A stretch of 64,000 bases of DNA from Muribaculaceae bacterium Isolate-036 (Harlan) (GTDB lineage Bacteria; Bacteroidota; Bacteroidia; Bacteroidales; Muribaculaceae), in contig RIAY01000011.1 of the NCBI GenBank assembly GCA_003833075.1, positions 46,265 through 110,264 on the forward strand, in the 5' to 3' direction. This document shows positions 36,642 through 45,967 of this stretch, piece after piece. Below the pieces are notes generated by a model. The model ran no database searches. It had not been told where the DNA came from and worked only from the letters and a program-made list of their open reading frames with translations. The translations under genes and the position numbers were made by a program. The first letter of the stretch is position 1, and each line of letters begins with the position of its first letter.

Positions 36642-38471
36642 ATGAACAACATCCTTAAAAACACCATGACGGCGGCAGCCATCGCGCTTTCCATATCGGC
36701 AGGCGCATCCGACATCCAGATAGACTATCTCGGCACAAACAATACGCTTGTGCGGGTGAAGGGAGCCAACAGATATCTTATGCTTCCAGTGCAGGAATCG
36801 AATGAGGATGCAAAAGTCAACGTTCTTGTCAACGGAAATATCGAACGCTCTTTTGCCGTCAGACTCGCCAAGACTAAAGTGGATTACACCGTGCCTTTCG
36901 ATCTGTCACCCTTCGATGGCAAAGACGTGGTTCTTGACATTGTATCGTCGCAGGGGCGCGCATCGGTTCGCGAAGCGAAGCAGGACGCATGCTGGAGCAA
37001 CTTCTCTTTATCTGACACAATCGATTGTGCAAACAAGGAGAAATACCGTCCGCTATATCACCACACTCCGGAATGGGGATGGATGAACGACCCGAACGGA
37101 ATGTTCTATAAAGACGGAGTGTGGCACCTTTGCTATCAGTGGAATCCCTACGGATCCAAATGGCAGAATATGACCTGGGGCAGCTCAACCTCCACAGACC
37201 TGATACATTGGGAACATCACCCTGCGGCAATAATACCCAACGGACTGGGAATGGTTTTCAGCGGAAGCAGTGCCATAGACCGCAGCGGCAGCGCCGGATT
37301 CGGCAAAGATGCAGTAGTTGCCATGTATACATCTGCCGGAGTGAGCCAGATGCAGAGTCTCGCCGTCAGCCATGACAACGGCCTGACATACGACATTTAT
37401 CCCGCCAACCCGGTGATAACAATGGAAACCGAGGCAAGAGACCCCAATATGTTCTGGGACAATGACAAGAAACAATGGATTCTGGTGCTCGCCCACGCTC
37501 TCGAACATGAGATGCTTTTCTTCACCTCTCCCGATATGAAACAATGGACTATCCGCGGTTCTTTCGGCAAGGGGCTTGGCGCACAGGGAGGCGTATGGGA
37601 ATGTCCGGATCTTTTCCGGCTCAAGGTTGACGGCACGGACAAAGAGAAATGGATGCTTATCTGCAATATCAACCCCGGAGGACCCTTCGGCGGAAGCGCG
37701 GTGCAGTATTTCACAGGAGATTTCGATGGCAACACATTCAAGGCTGATACCGACAAGAACGGTAACGTTGCCACCAAATGGCTTGACTATGGCAAAGACA
37801 ATTATGCTCTTGTAAGCTGGAGCGATGTTCCCGACGGGCGACGTGTGGCAATAGGCTGGATGAGCAACTGGCAATATGCCGCCGAAGTGCCGACGATGCA
37901 GTTCCGCAGTGCCAATACTCTTCCCCGCGAAATAAGACTTTTCGAAGGTCTTGACGGAGAGACATATGCCTCCTGCGGTGTTGCTCAAGAGATGCTGGGA
38001 CTGAGAGGGAAGACATTCACCGAAGCCAAAAGACTGTCGGTATCGGGCAAAAAGAAATCCTTCGCACTTCCTGAATCAAACAGCGGAGCCTGCGAGATAA
38101 CACTTGATATGAATAAAGGAAAATCCTCTAAAATTCTCCTTACTCTTTCCAATAAAGAAGGGGAATGCGTCAGCATGTGGTATGACACTGCCGCTAATAC
38201 ATTCTCGGTAGACAGGAGAAAGAGCGGCATCACGGATTTCAGTCAGGATTTCGCCTCTGTAACCACAGCTCCCGTGCTCGACACGGAATCTACGCTGAGT
38301 CTGCGCGTATTCGTCGACACTTCGAGCATCGAGGTATTCGGCAACGGAGGACGCTTCGCCATAACAAACCTTGTTTTCCCAAAAAGCCCTTACACCACTC
38401 TTACCGTAAGCTCGGAGGGTGGAAAGGGAAATATCTCCAATCTTAAAGTCTATTCACTGAACCTTAAATAA
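36642..38471 (+). CDS. GH32 fructan beta-fructosidase (levanase/inulinase type), exported
   Basis: A 609-residue glycoside hydrolase with a signal peptide (residues 1-22) and an N-terminal beta domain (DUF4980-like, about 25-125). The five-bladed GH32 propeller then has the nucleophile in WMNDPNG (D150), the transition-state residue in ARDPN (D267) and the acid/base in WECPD (E320). A C-terminal beta-sandwich closes the protein. It releases fructose from fructans or sucrose-type ends; exo action is usual for this arrangement. The permease and fructokinase downstream would take up and phosphorylate the product. Confidence 0.93.
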   Translation: MNNILKNTMTAAAIALSISAGASDIQIDYLGTNNTLVRVKGANRYLMLPVQESNEDAKVNVLVNGNIERSFAVRLAKTKVDYTVPFDLSPFDGKDVVLDIVSSQGRASVREAKQDACWSNFSLSDTIDCANKEKYRPLYHHTPEWGWMNDPNGMFYKDGVWHLCYQWNPYGSKWQNMTWGSSTSTDLIHWEHHPAAIIPNGLGMVFSGSSAIDRSGSAGFGKDAVVAMYTSAGVSQMQSLAVSHDNGLTYDIYPANPVITMETEARDPNMFWDNDKKQWILVLAHALEHEMLFFTSPDMKQWTIRGSFGKGLGAQGGVWECPDLFRLKVDGTDKEKWMLICNINPGGPFGGSAVQYFTGDFDGNTFKADTDKNGNVATKWLDYGKDNYALVSWSDVPDGRRVAIGWMSNWQYAAEVPTMQFRSANTLPREIRLFEGLDGETYASCGVAQEMLGLRGKTFTEAKRLSVSGKKKSFALPESNSGACEITLDMNKGKSSKILLTLSNKEGECVSMWYDTAANTFSVDRRKSGITDFSQDFASVTTAPVLDTESTLSLRVFVDTSSIEVFGNGGRFAITNLVFPKSPYTTLTVSSEGGKGNISNLKVYSLNLK

Positions 38472-38485
38472 CATTCCTGCGAACA

Positions 38486-39673
38486 ATGAATAATTCAAAT
38501 CCGGCGGCAACTACAGCTAAAAGTCCTCTTATGCAATTCATACCAGTGATGCTCTGCTTCTTCTCGATGGGCTTTGTAGACCTTGTGGGCACTGCCACAA
38601 ATTTCGTAAGAAACGATCTCAACCTCTCTGTTTCCGAGGCGAGTCTCTTTCCTTCACTTGTGTTTTTCTGGTTTCTTATCTTCTCGGTGCCTACTGGCAT
38701 TCTGATGAACCGCATCGGCAGAAAGAGCACCGTTCTGGTGTCACTGGTCATAACGGCAGTGTCTCTTGTAATACCAGTCTTCGGCGATTCGTATGCGGTG
38801 ATGCTTATCTCATTCTCGCTGCTTGGAATCGGCAACGCCGTAATGCAGACATCTCTCAATCCTTTGGTGACCAACCTTATAAGCGGCAACAAGCTTGCGT
38901 CTGCCCTGACATTCGGTCAGTTCGTCAAAGCGATAGCCTCTTTTCTTGCCCCGATAATCGCAACATGGGGAGCCACCACGCTTATGCCTACGTTCGGGCT
39001 GTCGTGGAGAGTGCTTTTCCTCATATATGCCATTGTGAGCGCGCTGGCAATCACCGCTCTGGGTGCAACGCCTATTCGAGAGGAACGTCCCGACAAGGCT
39101 TCCGGAATAAAGGAATGCGTAAAGTTGCTCGGACGCCCGTTCATACTCCTTTGCTTCTTGGGTATAATGTGTCATGTAGGCATCGATGTAGGCACAAACA
39201 CCTATGCGCCAATGATCATAATGGAACGCCTGAATTTCTCGCTTGAGGACGCCGCCTTCGCCACCGGTGTATACTTCATCTTCCGCACGATAGGTTGCTT
39301 CACCGGCGCGTTCATTCTGCGTGTGATGCGTCCGAAAGTTTTCCTCGCCATCAGCGGACTGATGATGCTGGCTTCGATGATTATCCTTTTCAGCGCACAC
39401 TCCCTGACCGCGCTATATGTTGGCATCGCGCTTGTGGGATACGGCAACTCCAACGTGTTCTCCATCGTATTCTCACAGGCTCTCTTCTACGCTCCGAATG
39501 AGAAGAACGAAGTCTCGGGGCTCATGATCATGGGACTTTTCGGAGGAACCGTGTTCCCTCTCGCAATGGGTTACGCGGCAGATGCCACAGGGCAACTCGG
39601 GGCTGTGGCGGTAATGACCGCAGGGGTAATTTATATCCTCTGCTACACAATAAAAATCAAAAAAGAAGCTTGA
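38486..39673 (+). CDS. MFS sugar permease, probably for fructose
   Basis: A 395-residue major facilitator with about 12 membrane segments and the GRKSTVLVSL loop (RIGRKS) between helices 2 and 3. It resembles the FucP-like permease that sits between GH32 and fructokinase genes in Bacteroides levan loci. It starts 14 bp after the GH32 stop and should bring fructose across the inner membrane. Substrate is inferred from context. Confidence 0.85.
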   Translation: MNNSNPAATTAKSPLMQFIPVMLCFFSMGFVDLVGTATNFVRNDLNLSVSEASLFPSLVFFWFLIFSVPTGILMNRIGRKSTVLVSLVITAVSLVIPVFGDSYAVMLISFSLLGIGNAVMQTSLNPLVTNLISGNKLASALTFGQFVKAIASFLAPIIATWGATTLMPTFGLSWRVLFLIYAIVSALAITALGATPIREERPDKASGIKECVKLLGRPFILLCFLGIMCHVGIDVGTNTYAPMIIMERLNFSLEDAAFATGVYFIFRTIGCFTGAFILRVMRPKVFLAISGLMMLASMIILFSAHSLTALYVGIALVGYGNSNVFSIVFSQALFYAPNEKNEVSGLMIMGLFGGTVFPLAMGYAADATGQLGAVAVMTAGVIYILCYTIKIKKEA

Positions 39674-39768
39674 TAATAAGAGGTGTCGTATTTGCAATGC
39701 ATTTTTTGGATTTCGACACCTGCTTATGACAATAAACTTTTTCAATGAAACAAATTAAAAATTTTGAC

Positions 39769-40647
39769 ATGAAAGACTTGGTAATCGGTATGGGAGAAGC
39801 CCTGTGGGATGTTCTTCCTGATGGTAAAAAGATCGGAGGCGCTCCTGCCAACTTCGCGTATCACGTTTCACAGTTCGGGCTTCCGAGCCTCGCTATAAGT
39901 GCTATTGGAGATGACGCTCTCGGCAAGGAGCTGGTAGAAAACTTCAATTCCAAAAACGTAAGATATCATCTTGACACAGTTCCCTACCCTACCGGAACGG
40001 TGCAGGTTGAACTTGACGAGGCTGGAGTTCCCCAATACGAGATAAAGGAGAATGTGGCATGGGACAACATCCCCGCGACTGACGAACTTAAAGCTATCGC
40101 GGCAGACACCAAAGCGTTCTGCTTCGGTTCGCTTGCACAGCGCAACGTAGTTTCACGCACAACGATCAAGGAGTTCCTTGAGGCAATTCCCAAGGAAAAC
40201 AATCCTCTGATAGTTTTTGACGTAAACCTCCGTCAGGGATTTTACAACAAAGAAATCCTGTGCAGTTCCATGAAAGCGTGCAACATACTTAAAATCAACG
40301 ACGAAGAATTAGTAACCGTAAGCCGGATGTTCGGATATCCCGGAATTGACCTTCAGGATAAATGCTGGATATTGCTTGGCAAATATAATCTCAAGATGCT
40401 AATTCTGACATGCGGCATTAACGGCAGCTATGTATTCACCCCGGGAGAAGTTTCATTCCTCCCCACTCCTAAAGTTGAAGTCGCAGACACCGTTGGTGCA
40501 GGAGACTCATTCACCGCAGCCTTCATTGCAAGCATCCTCAAAGGGAAGAGTGTGCCTGAAGCCCATCACAAGGCTGTGGCGACCTCTGCCTTTGTCTGTA
40601 CACAACACGGTGCCATGCCGGTCCTGCCTGCCGCCATTACGGATTGA
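39769..40647 (+). CDS. Fructokinase, PfkB family
   Basis: A 292-residue PfkB carbohydrate kinase from ATG 39769 (MKDLVIGMGEALWDVLPDG); an in-frame ATG at 39745 would add eight residues and cannot be excluded. The substrate segment GGAPANFAYHVSQFG and the C-terminal DTVGAGDSFTAAF, with catalytic aspartate and anion hole, are complete. It phosphorylates fructose from fructan breakdown. A hairpin at 40719-40750 ends the operon. Confidence 0.9.
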   Translation: MKDLVIGMGEALWDVLPDGKKIGGAPANFAYHVSQFGLPSLAISAIGDDALGKELVENFNSKNVRYHLDTVPYPTGTVQVELDEAGVPQYEIKENVAWDNIPATDELKAIAADTKAFCFGSLAQRNVVSRTTIKEFLEAIPKENNPLIVFDVNLRQGFYNKEILCSSMKACNILKINDEELVTVSRMFGYPGIDLQDKCWILLGKYNLKMLILTCGINGSYVFTPGEVSFLPTPKVEVADTVGAGDSFTAAFIASILKGKSVPEAHHKAVATSAFVCTQHGAMPVLPAAITD

Positions 40648-40718
40648 CTTCTACTTTCCTGAATATCGAGGTAACCGTTAAAGCTCTCGACACAATTTAC
40701 ACTTCACCTCAATAACGC

Positions 40719-40754
40719 GAATGCGGCCGGTTTCGCAACCAGCCGCATTCTCGT
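40719..40754 (+). terminator. Terminator of the GH32-permease-fructokinase operon
   Basis: Stem GAATGCGGC/GCCGCATTC (40719-40727 and 40742-40750) with an inner GGTT/AACC stem, followed by TCGTGTTTT. Confidence 0.75.
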
Positions 40755-41067
40755 GTTTTCCATAATACTTTTTCGAACTAACCTAACATCATGAAACGAT
40801 TTTCTTTATATCTATAAAACAACACTAATTCTGAAAAGTTCATTCTTTTAAAATCCGAATACAACTCCAGCCATCAGAAATTATGGGAATAGTTTTTGTT
40901 AATGAACCTTACGTAAGATTAAACTCTTGTAAATAAACCATATCAACACAACTATTGCAACATGCGCACGTTTTAAAGGTACAAAGCAATATGGATAAAG
41001 CCCTCGGGGTTTCGCGAGAAAGTTCGCGGGCTGAAGTTTAGTTAGATATAGTTTATAGTGGAATCGT

Positions 41068-41102
41068 GATAAGCTCGCATTGACTGCGGGCTTATCTTTT
41101 TT
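41068..41102 (+). terminator. Orphan intrinsic terminator
   Basis: Stem GATAAGCtCGC/GCGgGCTTATC followed by six T. No intact gene on the plus strand lies directly before it; it may be a relic of a lost gene in the 40.8-41.3 kb gap. The adjoining segment 40755-41067 is AT-rich and I see no gene in it. Confidence 0.6.
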
Positions 41103-41261
41103 ATTATCAGCCACTTTCGCCACATTGCCACCACTCACGGCAACATTGATGTGGTGTCCGAGTGTTTCGGGATTCTGCTGTTTGGATATTTCCGTAGTGT
41201 ACGCTTCCGCAAGAGTGTTGAGGGCGAGCGTCATATTGTCTCGCAGGGACGCTTTCTTCAA
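41093..41261 (-). pseudogene. Fragment resembling the C-terminal part of DinD/BRO-type phage proteins
   Basis: About 56 codons on the minus strand read LKKASLRDNMT, LALNTLAEAYTTEISKQQNP and INVAVSGGNVAKVADNKK. This matches the pattern of the end of DinD-like and BRO-family phage or mobile-element proteins (RDNMT...LNMLAEA.TTEIS...NP....VA..GG.VA). There is no ATG, and upstream the frame meets a stop within 25 bases, so only a remnant survives. It lies beside two 45-bp direct repeats, which fits past mobile-element activity. The identification is from memory of the family. Confidence 0.45.
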
Positions 41262-41270
41262 AACTATGAA

Positions 41271-41315
41271 ATACCATTATTTTAACCTTCGTAAATAAGT
41301 CAAGACGAGTTCACT
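41271..41315 (+). repeat. 45-bp direct repeat, copy 1
   Basis: Matches 41556-41600 at 43 of 45 positions (ATAYCATTATTTTAACYTTCG..., ending GACGAGTTCACT). Copy 2 forms the right arm of the palindromic element at 41406-41598; copy 1 may be the surviving end of a second such element. Confidence 0.85.
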
Positions 41316-41405
41316 CTCTTAAACTTGAAAAAGATGTTTTAGAACACATGTTTTGATTTAGTACTTTTTTTAAAATTTGCGTCCCTACTGATAACGATTT
41401 AAACG

Positions 41406-41598
41406 GAACTCGTCTTAACTTATTTTTTCTTAACATCAGCGAGCTATTTCCGAGGTGTTTTCGCCACTCGAAGAGCCGGCAACCTTACGGTTGGCGGTGA
41501 CGGGAGGGGTGAAAACAACCGGTAAGATCCGCTGAGGTTGAGAAAAGAATTAACAATATCATTATTTTAACTTTCGTAAATAAGTCAAGACGAGTTCA
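41406..41598. repeat. Palindromic repeat element D with core related to copies A-C
   Basis: Arms at 41406-41426 and 41578-41598 are inverted repeats with one mismatch (GAACTCGTCTTRACTTATTT). Inside, CTTAACATCAGCG pairs imperfectly with CGCTGAGGTTGAG. The centre carries GGTGTTTTCG, CTCGAAGAG, a GCAACC/GGTTGGC hairpin and GGTGAAAACAACC. The same ordered blocks occur in the centre of copies A-C, although the outer arms differ. It lies upstream of the GH31 gene at 41644. Confidence 0.65.
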
Positions 41599-41643
41599 CT
41601 GTTAAAGGCTGTTTAAAAAACTATCTAACATGTCAATTAATTT

Positions 41644-44238
41644 ATGCTACTTATGAATCGGTTTTCATTCAAAAAGCTCCTGACAAGCATTCTGCTTCTA
41701 ACATCAACCATACCAGGCATCAAGGCTGACAATACAATGTCAGACGGAATCGTATATCAAGACAAACACGTAAGATTCACGGTTGTGACAGATGGATTAA
41801 TGCGGATGGAGTATTCTCCTGACGGCAAGTTTATCAATGACAAATCTCTTGTTGCCGTATGCCGTAATTATCCGGCAGCCGCAGCAGAAGTGAAAGAGGA
41901 TGGTCAAAACATTATTGTATCCACATCAAAGATGACCCTGCGGTATAAAAAAAATTCAGGTGCATTCAAATCCGATAACCTTTTCATCGAATCGTCAGGC
42001 AACATAAAACCGTTCAAATGGTGTCCGGGAACGGAACAGAAAAACAACCTTCTGGGCACAACCCGCACCCTTGACCAATGGGACGGACCGGACATAATGA
42101 AAAAAGGGGAAGACGGGAAAAGACATCCCGTGCCGGGAAAACTTGACAATGGACTTCTGGCACGCGATGGATGGACCTTAATTGACGATTCAAAGAATTT
42201 TTTATTCGACAATAACCCCGACATGGAATGGGTAAAGACTCGAAAAGTCAAGAAAGGTGCACAAGACTGGTATTTCATGGCATACGGCAATGATTACAAG
42301 ACTGCACTCAAAGATTTCACTACCCTTGCAGGCAAAATTCCCCTTCCTCCAAGATATGCATTCGGATATTGGTGGTCAAGGTGGTGGGCATATTCCGAAC
42401 ATGAATTCAAGCAGCTCATAAAAGATTTTGAAGACTACCGGATTCCTCTGGAAGTATTGGTAATCGACATGGACTGGCATTATACGGATGAAGCACACGG
42501 AGGATGGACCGGATGGACCTGGAACGAATGGCTTTTTCCAAACCATCGTAAATTCCTGAATTATTTACGCGATAAAAACCTTAAAGTAACCCTTAACCTT
42601 CATCCGGCATCGGGTATCAAAAAATTCGAGGCTGCATACCCTGACGTGGCACGTGAAAACGGCATTGATCCCTCTTCAGAGAAAGACGTTGAATGGGTGA
42701 CATCCGACAAACGGTTTGTCAACAGTGTCTTCAAAAATATTTTAAATCCCATGACAGACGAAGGTGTCACATTCTGGTGGCTCGACTGGCAGCAAGACCT
42801 TTATGATTCAAAAATAGACAGTCTCAGCAACACATGGTGGCTAAATTATACTTTCTTCACAAAAATGGCTAAAGAGAGGAAAGTGCGTCCTATGCTTTAT
42901 CACAGATGGGGAGGACTTGGCAACCACCGCTATCAGATCGGTTTTTCAGGAGACAATTATGTGACGTGGAAATCGCTTGATTTTTTACCCTGGTTCACAG
43001 CAACGGCATCAAACGTATGCTATGGATTCTGGAGTCATGATCTTGGCGGTCATTACATGGCTGCTGGCGATACCGTCACAAACCCGGAATTGTATATACG
43101 CTCTATGCAGTTCGGCACATATGCCCCAATAATGCGGACACACTCCAATAAAAACGCCCGGCTCGTTAAGGAACCCTGGAATTTTGACCGCAATACGCTG
43201 AATGCTATCCGCGATGCCATACAAAGCCGTTACGAACTTGTTCCATATATCTATACCATGGCGCGAAAAAGCCATGACACATCAGTGTCGATATGTCGTC
43301 CCATGTATTACGATTACCCGGAAAATGACGAAGCATATGCCATGAAAAACCAATACATGTTCGGAGACCGTATGATAGTAATGCCTGTTACAAGTCCCGG
43401 AGTCGATGGATTTTCCGAGATTGAAGTGTGGCTTCCGGAAGGAGACTGGTATGAGAAAGCCACTGGAACAATGCTTCATGGCGGCAAGACATACAAACGT
43501 AAATTCTCTTTGGACGAGACCCCGGTATACATCAAATCCGGCTCCATAATACCCCTTCATGCAGAAAAAGAGAAGACGCTGCGCCGCAATGACGCTCCCA
43601 TAGCATTCACTATATATCCCGGAGAGAGCGACAGCTTCATGTTATATGAAGACAACGGAGATGACCAGAAATACGACAACGAACATGCATTCACGGAGGT
43701 TTCCAGCAATCGTAATCACAATATGCTTACGTTCACTATATCTCCACGCAAGGGAACATATGCCGACATGCCGGCAAGCCGACGTTTCGAAATACGCATT
43801 CCTGCAACAGCAAGACCTTTAAAAGTAAAAGTAGACGGGATAGAATCTCAATATTCCTATGATCCTACCCAACTATGTACCATAATAAATATTCCGGAGA
43901 AAAGCTGCGACATTGAACGCACCGTGGAAGTGACACTGCCTGAAGGCTCTGAAATCGCCGACGGAACAATCGGCAATATGAAACGCTTTGTGGAAGCATT
44001 CGGAGGGTTAAAAAACATTTATGCCAAACTTAGAGTCAATAGTGATTTCGGACCGATGGCAACAATATATGAGGCACTCGAATATTATCCCGAACGCAAC
44101 AGTGAACTTATAAGTCAATTCAACAGTCGCTATGCCCGCATTCATGAAATTGTGAAAGAGCAGGAAATGAGCGACAAAGCCAGAAATTGGTTCTTGAAAA
44201 AACTTGGAATTGAACAAGATCCGGATAATCTTAAGTAA
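41644..44238 (+). CDS. GH31 alpha-glycosidase, exported (copy 1)
   Basis: An 864-residue GH31 enzyme, probably alpha-glucosidase-like, with a signal peptide (about 1-28), an N-terminal galactose-mutarotase-like domain, a (beta/alpha)8 barrel with nucleophile WWLDWQQ (D381) and acid/base in GFSGDNY (D437), and a C-terminal DUF5110-like beta domain. After the beta domain there is an extra helical tail of about 100 residues, also present in the second copy at 53685-56315. It ends 15 bp before the sigma-factor gene, so it probably heads the utilisation operon. The sugar linkage cannot be read from sequence. Confidence 0.9.
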   Translation: MLLMNRFSFKKLLTSILLLTSTIPGIKADNTMSDGIVYQDKHVRFTVVTDGLMRMEYSPDGKFINDKSLVAVCRNYPAAAAEVKEDGQNIIVSTSKMTLRYKKNSGAFKSDNLFIESSGNIKPFKWCPGTEQKNNLLGTTRTLDQWDGPDIMKKGEDGKRHPVPGKLDNGLLARDGWTLIDDSKNFLFDNNPDMEWVKTRKVKKGAQDWYFMAYGNDYKTALKDFTTLAGKIPLPPRYAFGYWWSRWWAYSEHEFKQLIKDFEDYRIPLEVLVIDMDWHYTDEAHGGWTGWTWNEWLFPNHRKFLNYLRDKNLKVTLNLHPASGIKKFEAAYPDVARENGIDPSSEKDVEWVTSDKRFVNSVFKNILNPMTDEGVTFWWLDWQQDLYDSKIDSLSNTWWLNYTFFTKMAKERKVRPMLYHRWGGLGNHRYQIGFSGDNYVTWKSLDFLPWFTATASNVCYGFWSHDLGGHYMAAGDTVTNPELYIRSMQFGTYAPIMRTHSNKNARLVKEPWNFDRNTLNAIRDAIQSRYELVPYIYTMARKSHDTSVSICRPMYYDYPENDEAYAMKNQYMFGDRMIVMPVTSPGVDGFSEIEVWLPEGDWYEKATGTMLHGGKTYKRKFSLDETPVYIKSGSIIPLHAEKEKTLRRNDAPIAFTIYPGESDSFMLYEDNGDDQKYDNEHAFTEVSSNRNHNMLTFTISPRKGTYADMPASRRFEIRIPATARPLKVKVDGIESQYSYDPTQLCTIINIPEKSCDIERTVEVTLPEGSEIADGTIGNMKRFVEAFGGLKNIYAKLRVNSDFGPMATIYEALEYYPERNSELISQFNSRYARIHEIVKEQEMSDKARNWFLKKLGIEQDPDNLK

Positions 44239-44253
44239 GCGGTAAAACAGGCA

Positions 44254-44856
44254 ATGGCAGAAGAAGGCACACATAACGAATCTAAACTGATAGCTTCATT
44301 AAGAAGCGGATCGGTCCATGCGTTTGATGCTTTGTATGATATGTATTACAGACGTATCTATGGGTATTGCCTGAATTTTACCAAATCTCAAAAAGATACA
44401 GAAGATATTGTTCAAGAGGTATTTATCAAGTTGTGGCTTAACCGGAAAAGTATTTATGTCGATGAGTCTATCAGCAATTATCTTTTCAGCATAGCCAAAA
44501 ACAAACTGATAAGCATTTTAAGGACAAACATAGGCTCCCCTCATTATGAAGATTATATCGACTATTGTGAAACAATAGGCACTGAAGACGAATCTTTATT
44601 GGAATATAAAGAATTTGCAGACATGGTGGAACGCGGCATTTCAAAACTGCCGCCTATGCAACAGCGCATAGTCAGACTGTCTAAATTCGCATATATGTCA
44701 AACAAGGAAATCGCACATCTCTGCAACATCACTGAACAGACTGTAAAGAATCAGCTTGTCAGCGGATTGAAAAGAATAAGAAGCTATCTGGATTCCCAAG
44801 ATGCCTGTTTCATTCTTATCATAATCTTAGCCTGCGGATTAACATCATCCACATAA
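44254..44856 (+). CDS. ECF RNA polymerase sigma factor (SusC-linked)
   Basis: A 200-residue ECF sigma-70 factor. Region 2 has FDALYDMYYRRIYGYCLNFTKS and DTEDIVQEVFIKLW; region 4 has LPPMQQRIVRLSKFAYMSNKEIAHLCNITEQTVKNQL. A hydrophobic C-terminal tail (CFILIIILAC) is common in Bacteroidota ECF factors controlled by FecR. It should be freed when substrate binding to the STN-containing SusC is relayed by the FecR protein encoded next, turning on its own operon. Confidence 0.92.
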   Translation: MAEEGTHNESKLIASLRSGSVHAFDALYDMYYRRIYGYCLNFTKSQKDTEDIVQEVFIKLWLNRKSIYVDESISNYLFSIAKNKLISILRTNIGSPHYEDYIDYCETIGTEDESLLEYKEFADMVERGISKLPPMQQRIVRLSKFAYMSNKEIAHLCNITEQTVKNQLVSGLKRIRSYLDSQDACFILIIILACGLTSST

Positions 44857-44911
44857 CCTATAGGCTGTTTTAACAACAGTTTTTAGAAACTGTATAAAAT
44901 ACAAAACGATC

Positions 44912-45862
44912 ATGAAAGACCTCATTAGAAAATATCGGGAAAACAAGTTGTCAAGGGAAGATCTAAGGATTCTCCGTTATAAACTGCAGTCAGTTCCTCC
45001 TGAAGATCTGAATAAAGCGGTTCTTGAAGACTGGGAAAACTACCCGGCTGTCAATTACGACGATGATGACCCGCATAAAGAAAAGACCTTATGCGATATT
45101 CATCATTTACTGAAAATCGAAAGAAAAGGCTTCAGTAATTCATTCCGGAATATTTCGCGCAATGTGGCAGCCATGCTCCTGCCTGTTTTCATGATCGCAA
45201 CAATATATTATTATACACATCCGGCTGCCAACCCCTCTTTTATGGCTGTCACAACCGAAAAAGGAGAACGAGCGTCAGTGTTTCTTCCTGACGGAAGCCG
45301 GGTCATGCTTAACGGATCATCCTCTATTTCATATGATGCAGACGCTTTTTCACGCGGAAACAGGAATATAGAATTCTCAGGAGAGGCTTTTTTCAATATC
45401 ACAAAAGATCCACGACACCCGTTTGCTGTGAATGCCACCGGATTAAAAGTGACAGTCATGGGAACCAAGTTTAATCTCAAGGCTGTCAGAAAAGATCCCG
45501 AAGCTGTGTTATATCTCAAATCCGGACTTGTGAGTCTACTGTCTGAAAAAAGCGGTAAAAACGCCATTGTGCATCCCGGTGAGAAGGCTGTGCTCAATTA
45601 CGGTAACGGACACATCAGCATTAGCCAACCGGACCAGAATGAAAACATACTGGCATGGCACACGAAAAAACTCAGTTTTAACGATGAAGATCTATACTCT
45701 GTAATATCCACTATAGAAAAATATTATGGCTGCAAAATAATTGTAGAAGGAGCAAATATTGACAACAGTATTTTTACCGGCACAATACCCACTGACAATC
45801 TGCAGCTTTCAATTGATGTAATAGAGCGGATATTCAACGTCAGGCTAAAGATAAAAAAATAG
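44912..45862 (+). CDS. FecR-type anti-sigma factor
   Basis: A 316-residue inner-membrane protein. A short cytoplasmic N-terminus (about 75 residues) precedes one membrane helix (about 85-103), then a FecR domain with GERASVFLPDGSRVMLNGSSSISY and GEAFFNITKDPRHPFAV. The C-terminal DUF4974 part (SFNDEDLYSVISTIEKYYGCKI) should contact the STN domain of SusC. Partner of the ECF factor 55 bp upstream. The stop is TAG. Confidence 0.92.
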   Translation: MKDLIRKYRENKLSREDLRILRYKLQSVPPEDLNKAVLEDWENYPAVNYDDDDPHKEKTLCDIHHLLKIERKGFSNSFRNISRNVAAMLLPVFMIATIYYYTHPAANPSFMAVTTEKGERASVFLPDGSRVMLNGSSSISYDADAFSRGNRNIEFSGEAFFNITKDPRHPFAVNATGLKVTVMGTKFNLKAVRKDPEAVLYLKSGLVSLLSEKSGKNAIVHPGEKAVLNYGNGHISISQPDQNENILAWHTKKLSFNDEDLYSVISTIEKYYGCKIIVEGANIDNSIFTGTIPTDNLQLSIDVIERIFNVRLKIKK

Positions 45863-45967
45863 ATCCCATTAAACACATGTTTTATAACATGCAGCCCCGA
45901 ATAGTACATTTAATGTAAAGTTGCGTCTTGGACTTTACGAAAAACCAATAACAATTCGATTAACCTT

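Noticed and set aside
44865..44892. AACAGTTTTTAGAAACTGT upstream of the FecR gene, resembling joined ends of the 183-bp repeat
   Set aside because: Only seven or eight bases match each end, so chance or an ordinary small hairpin is as likely as an excision footprint.
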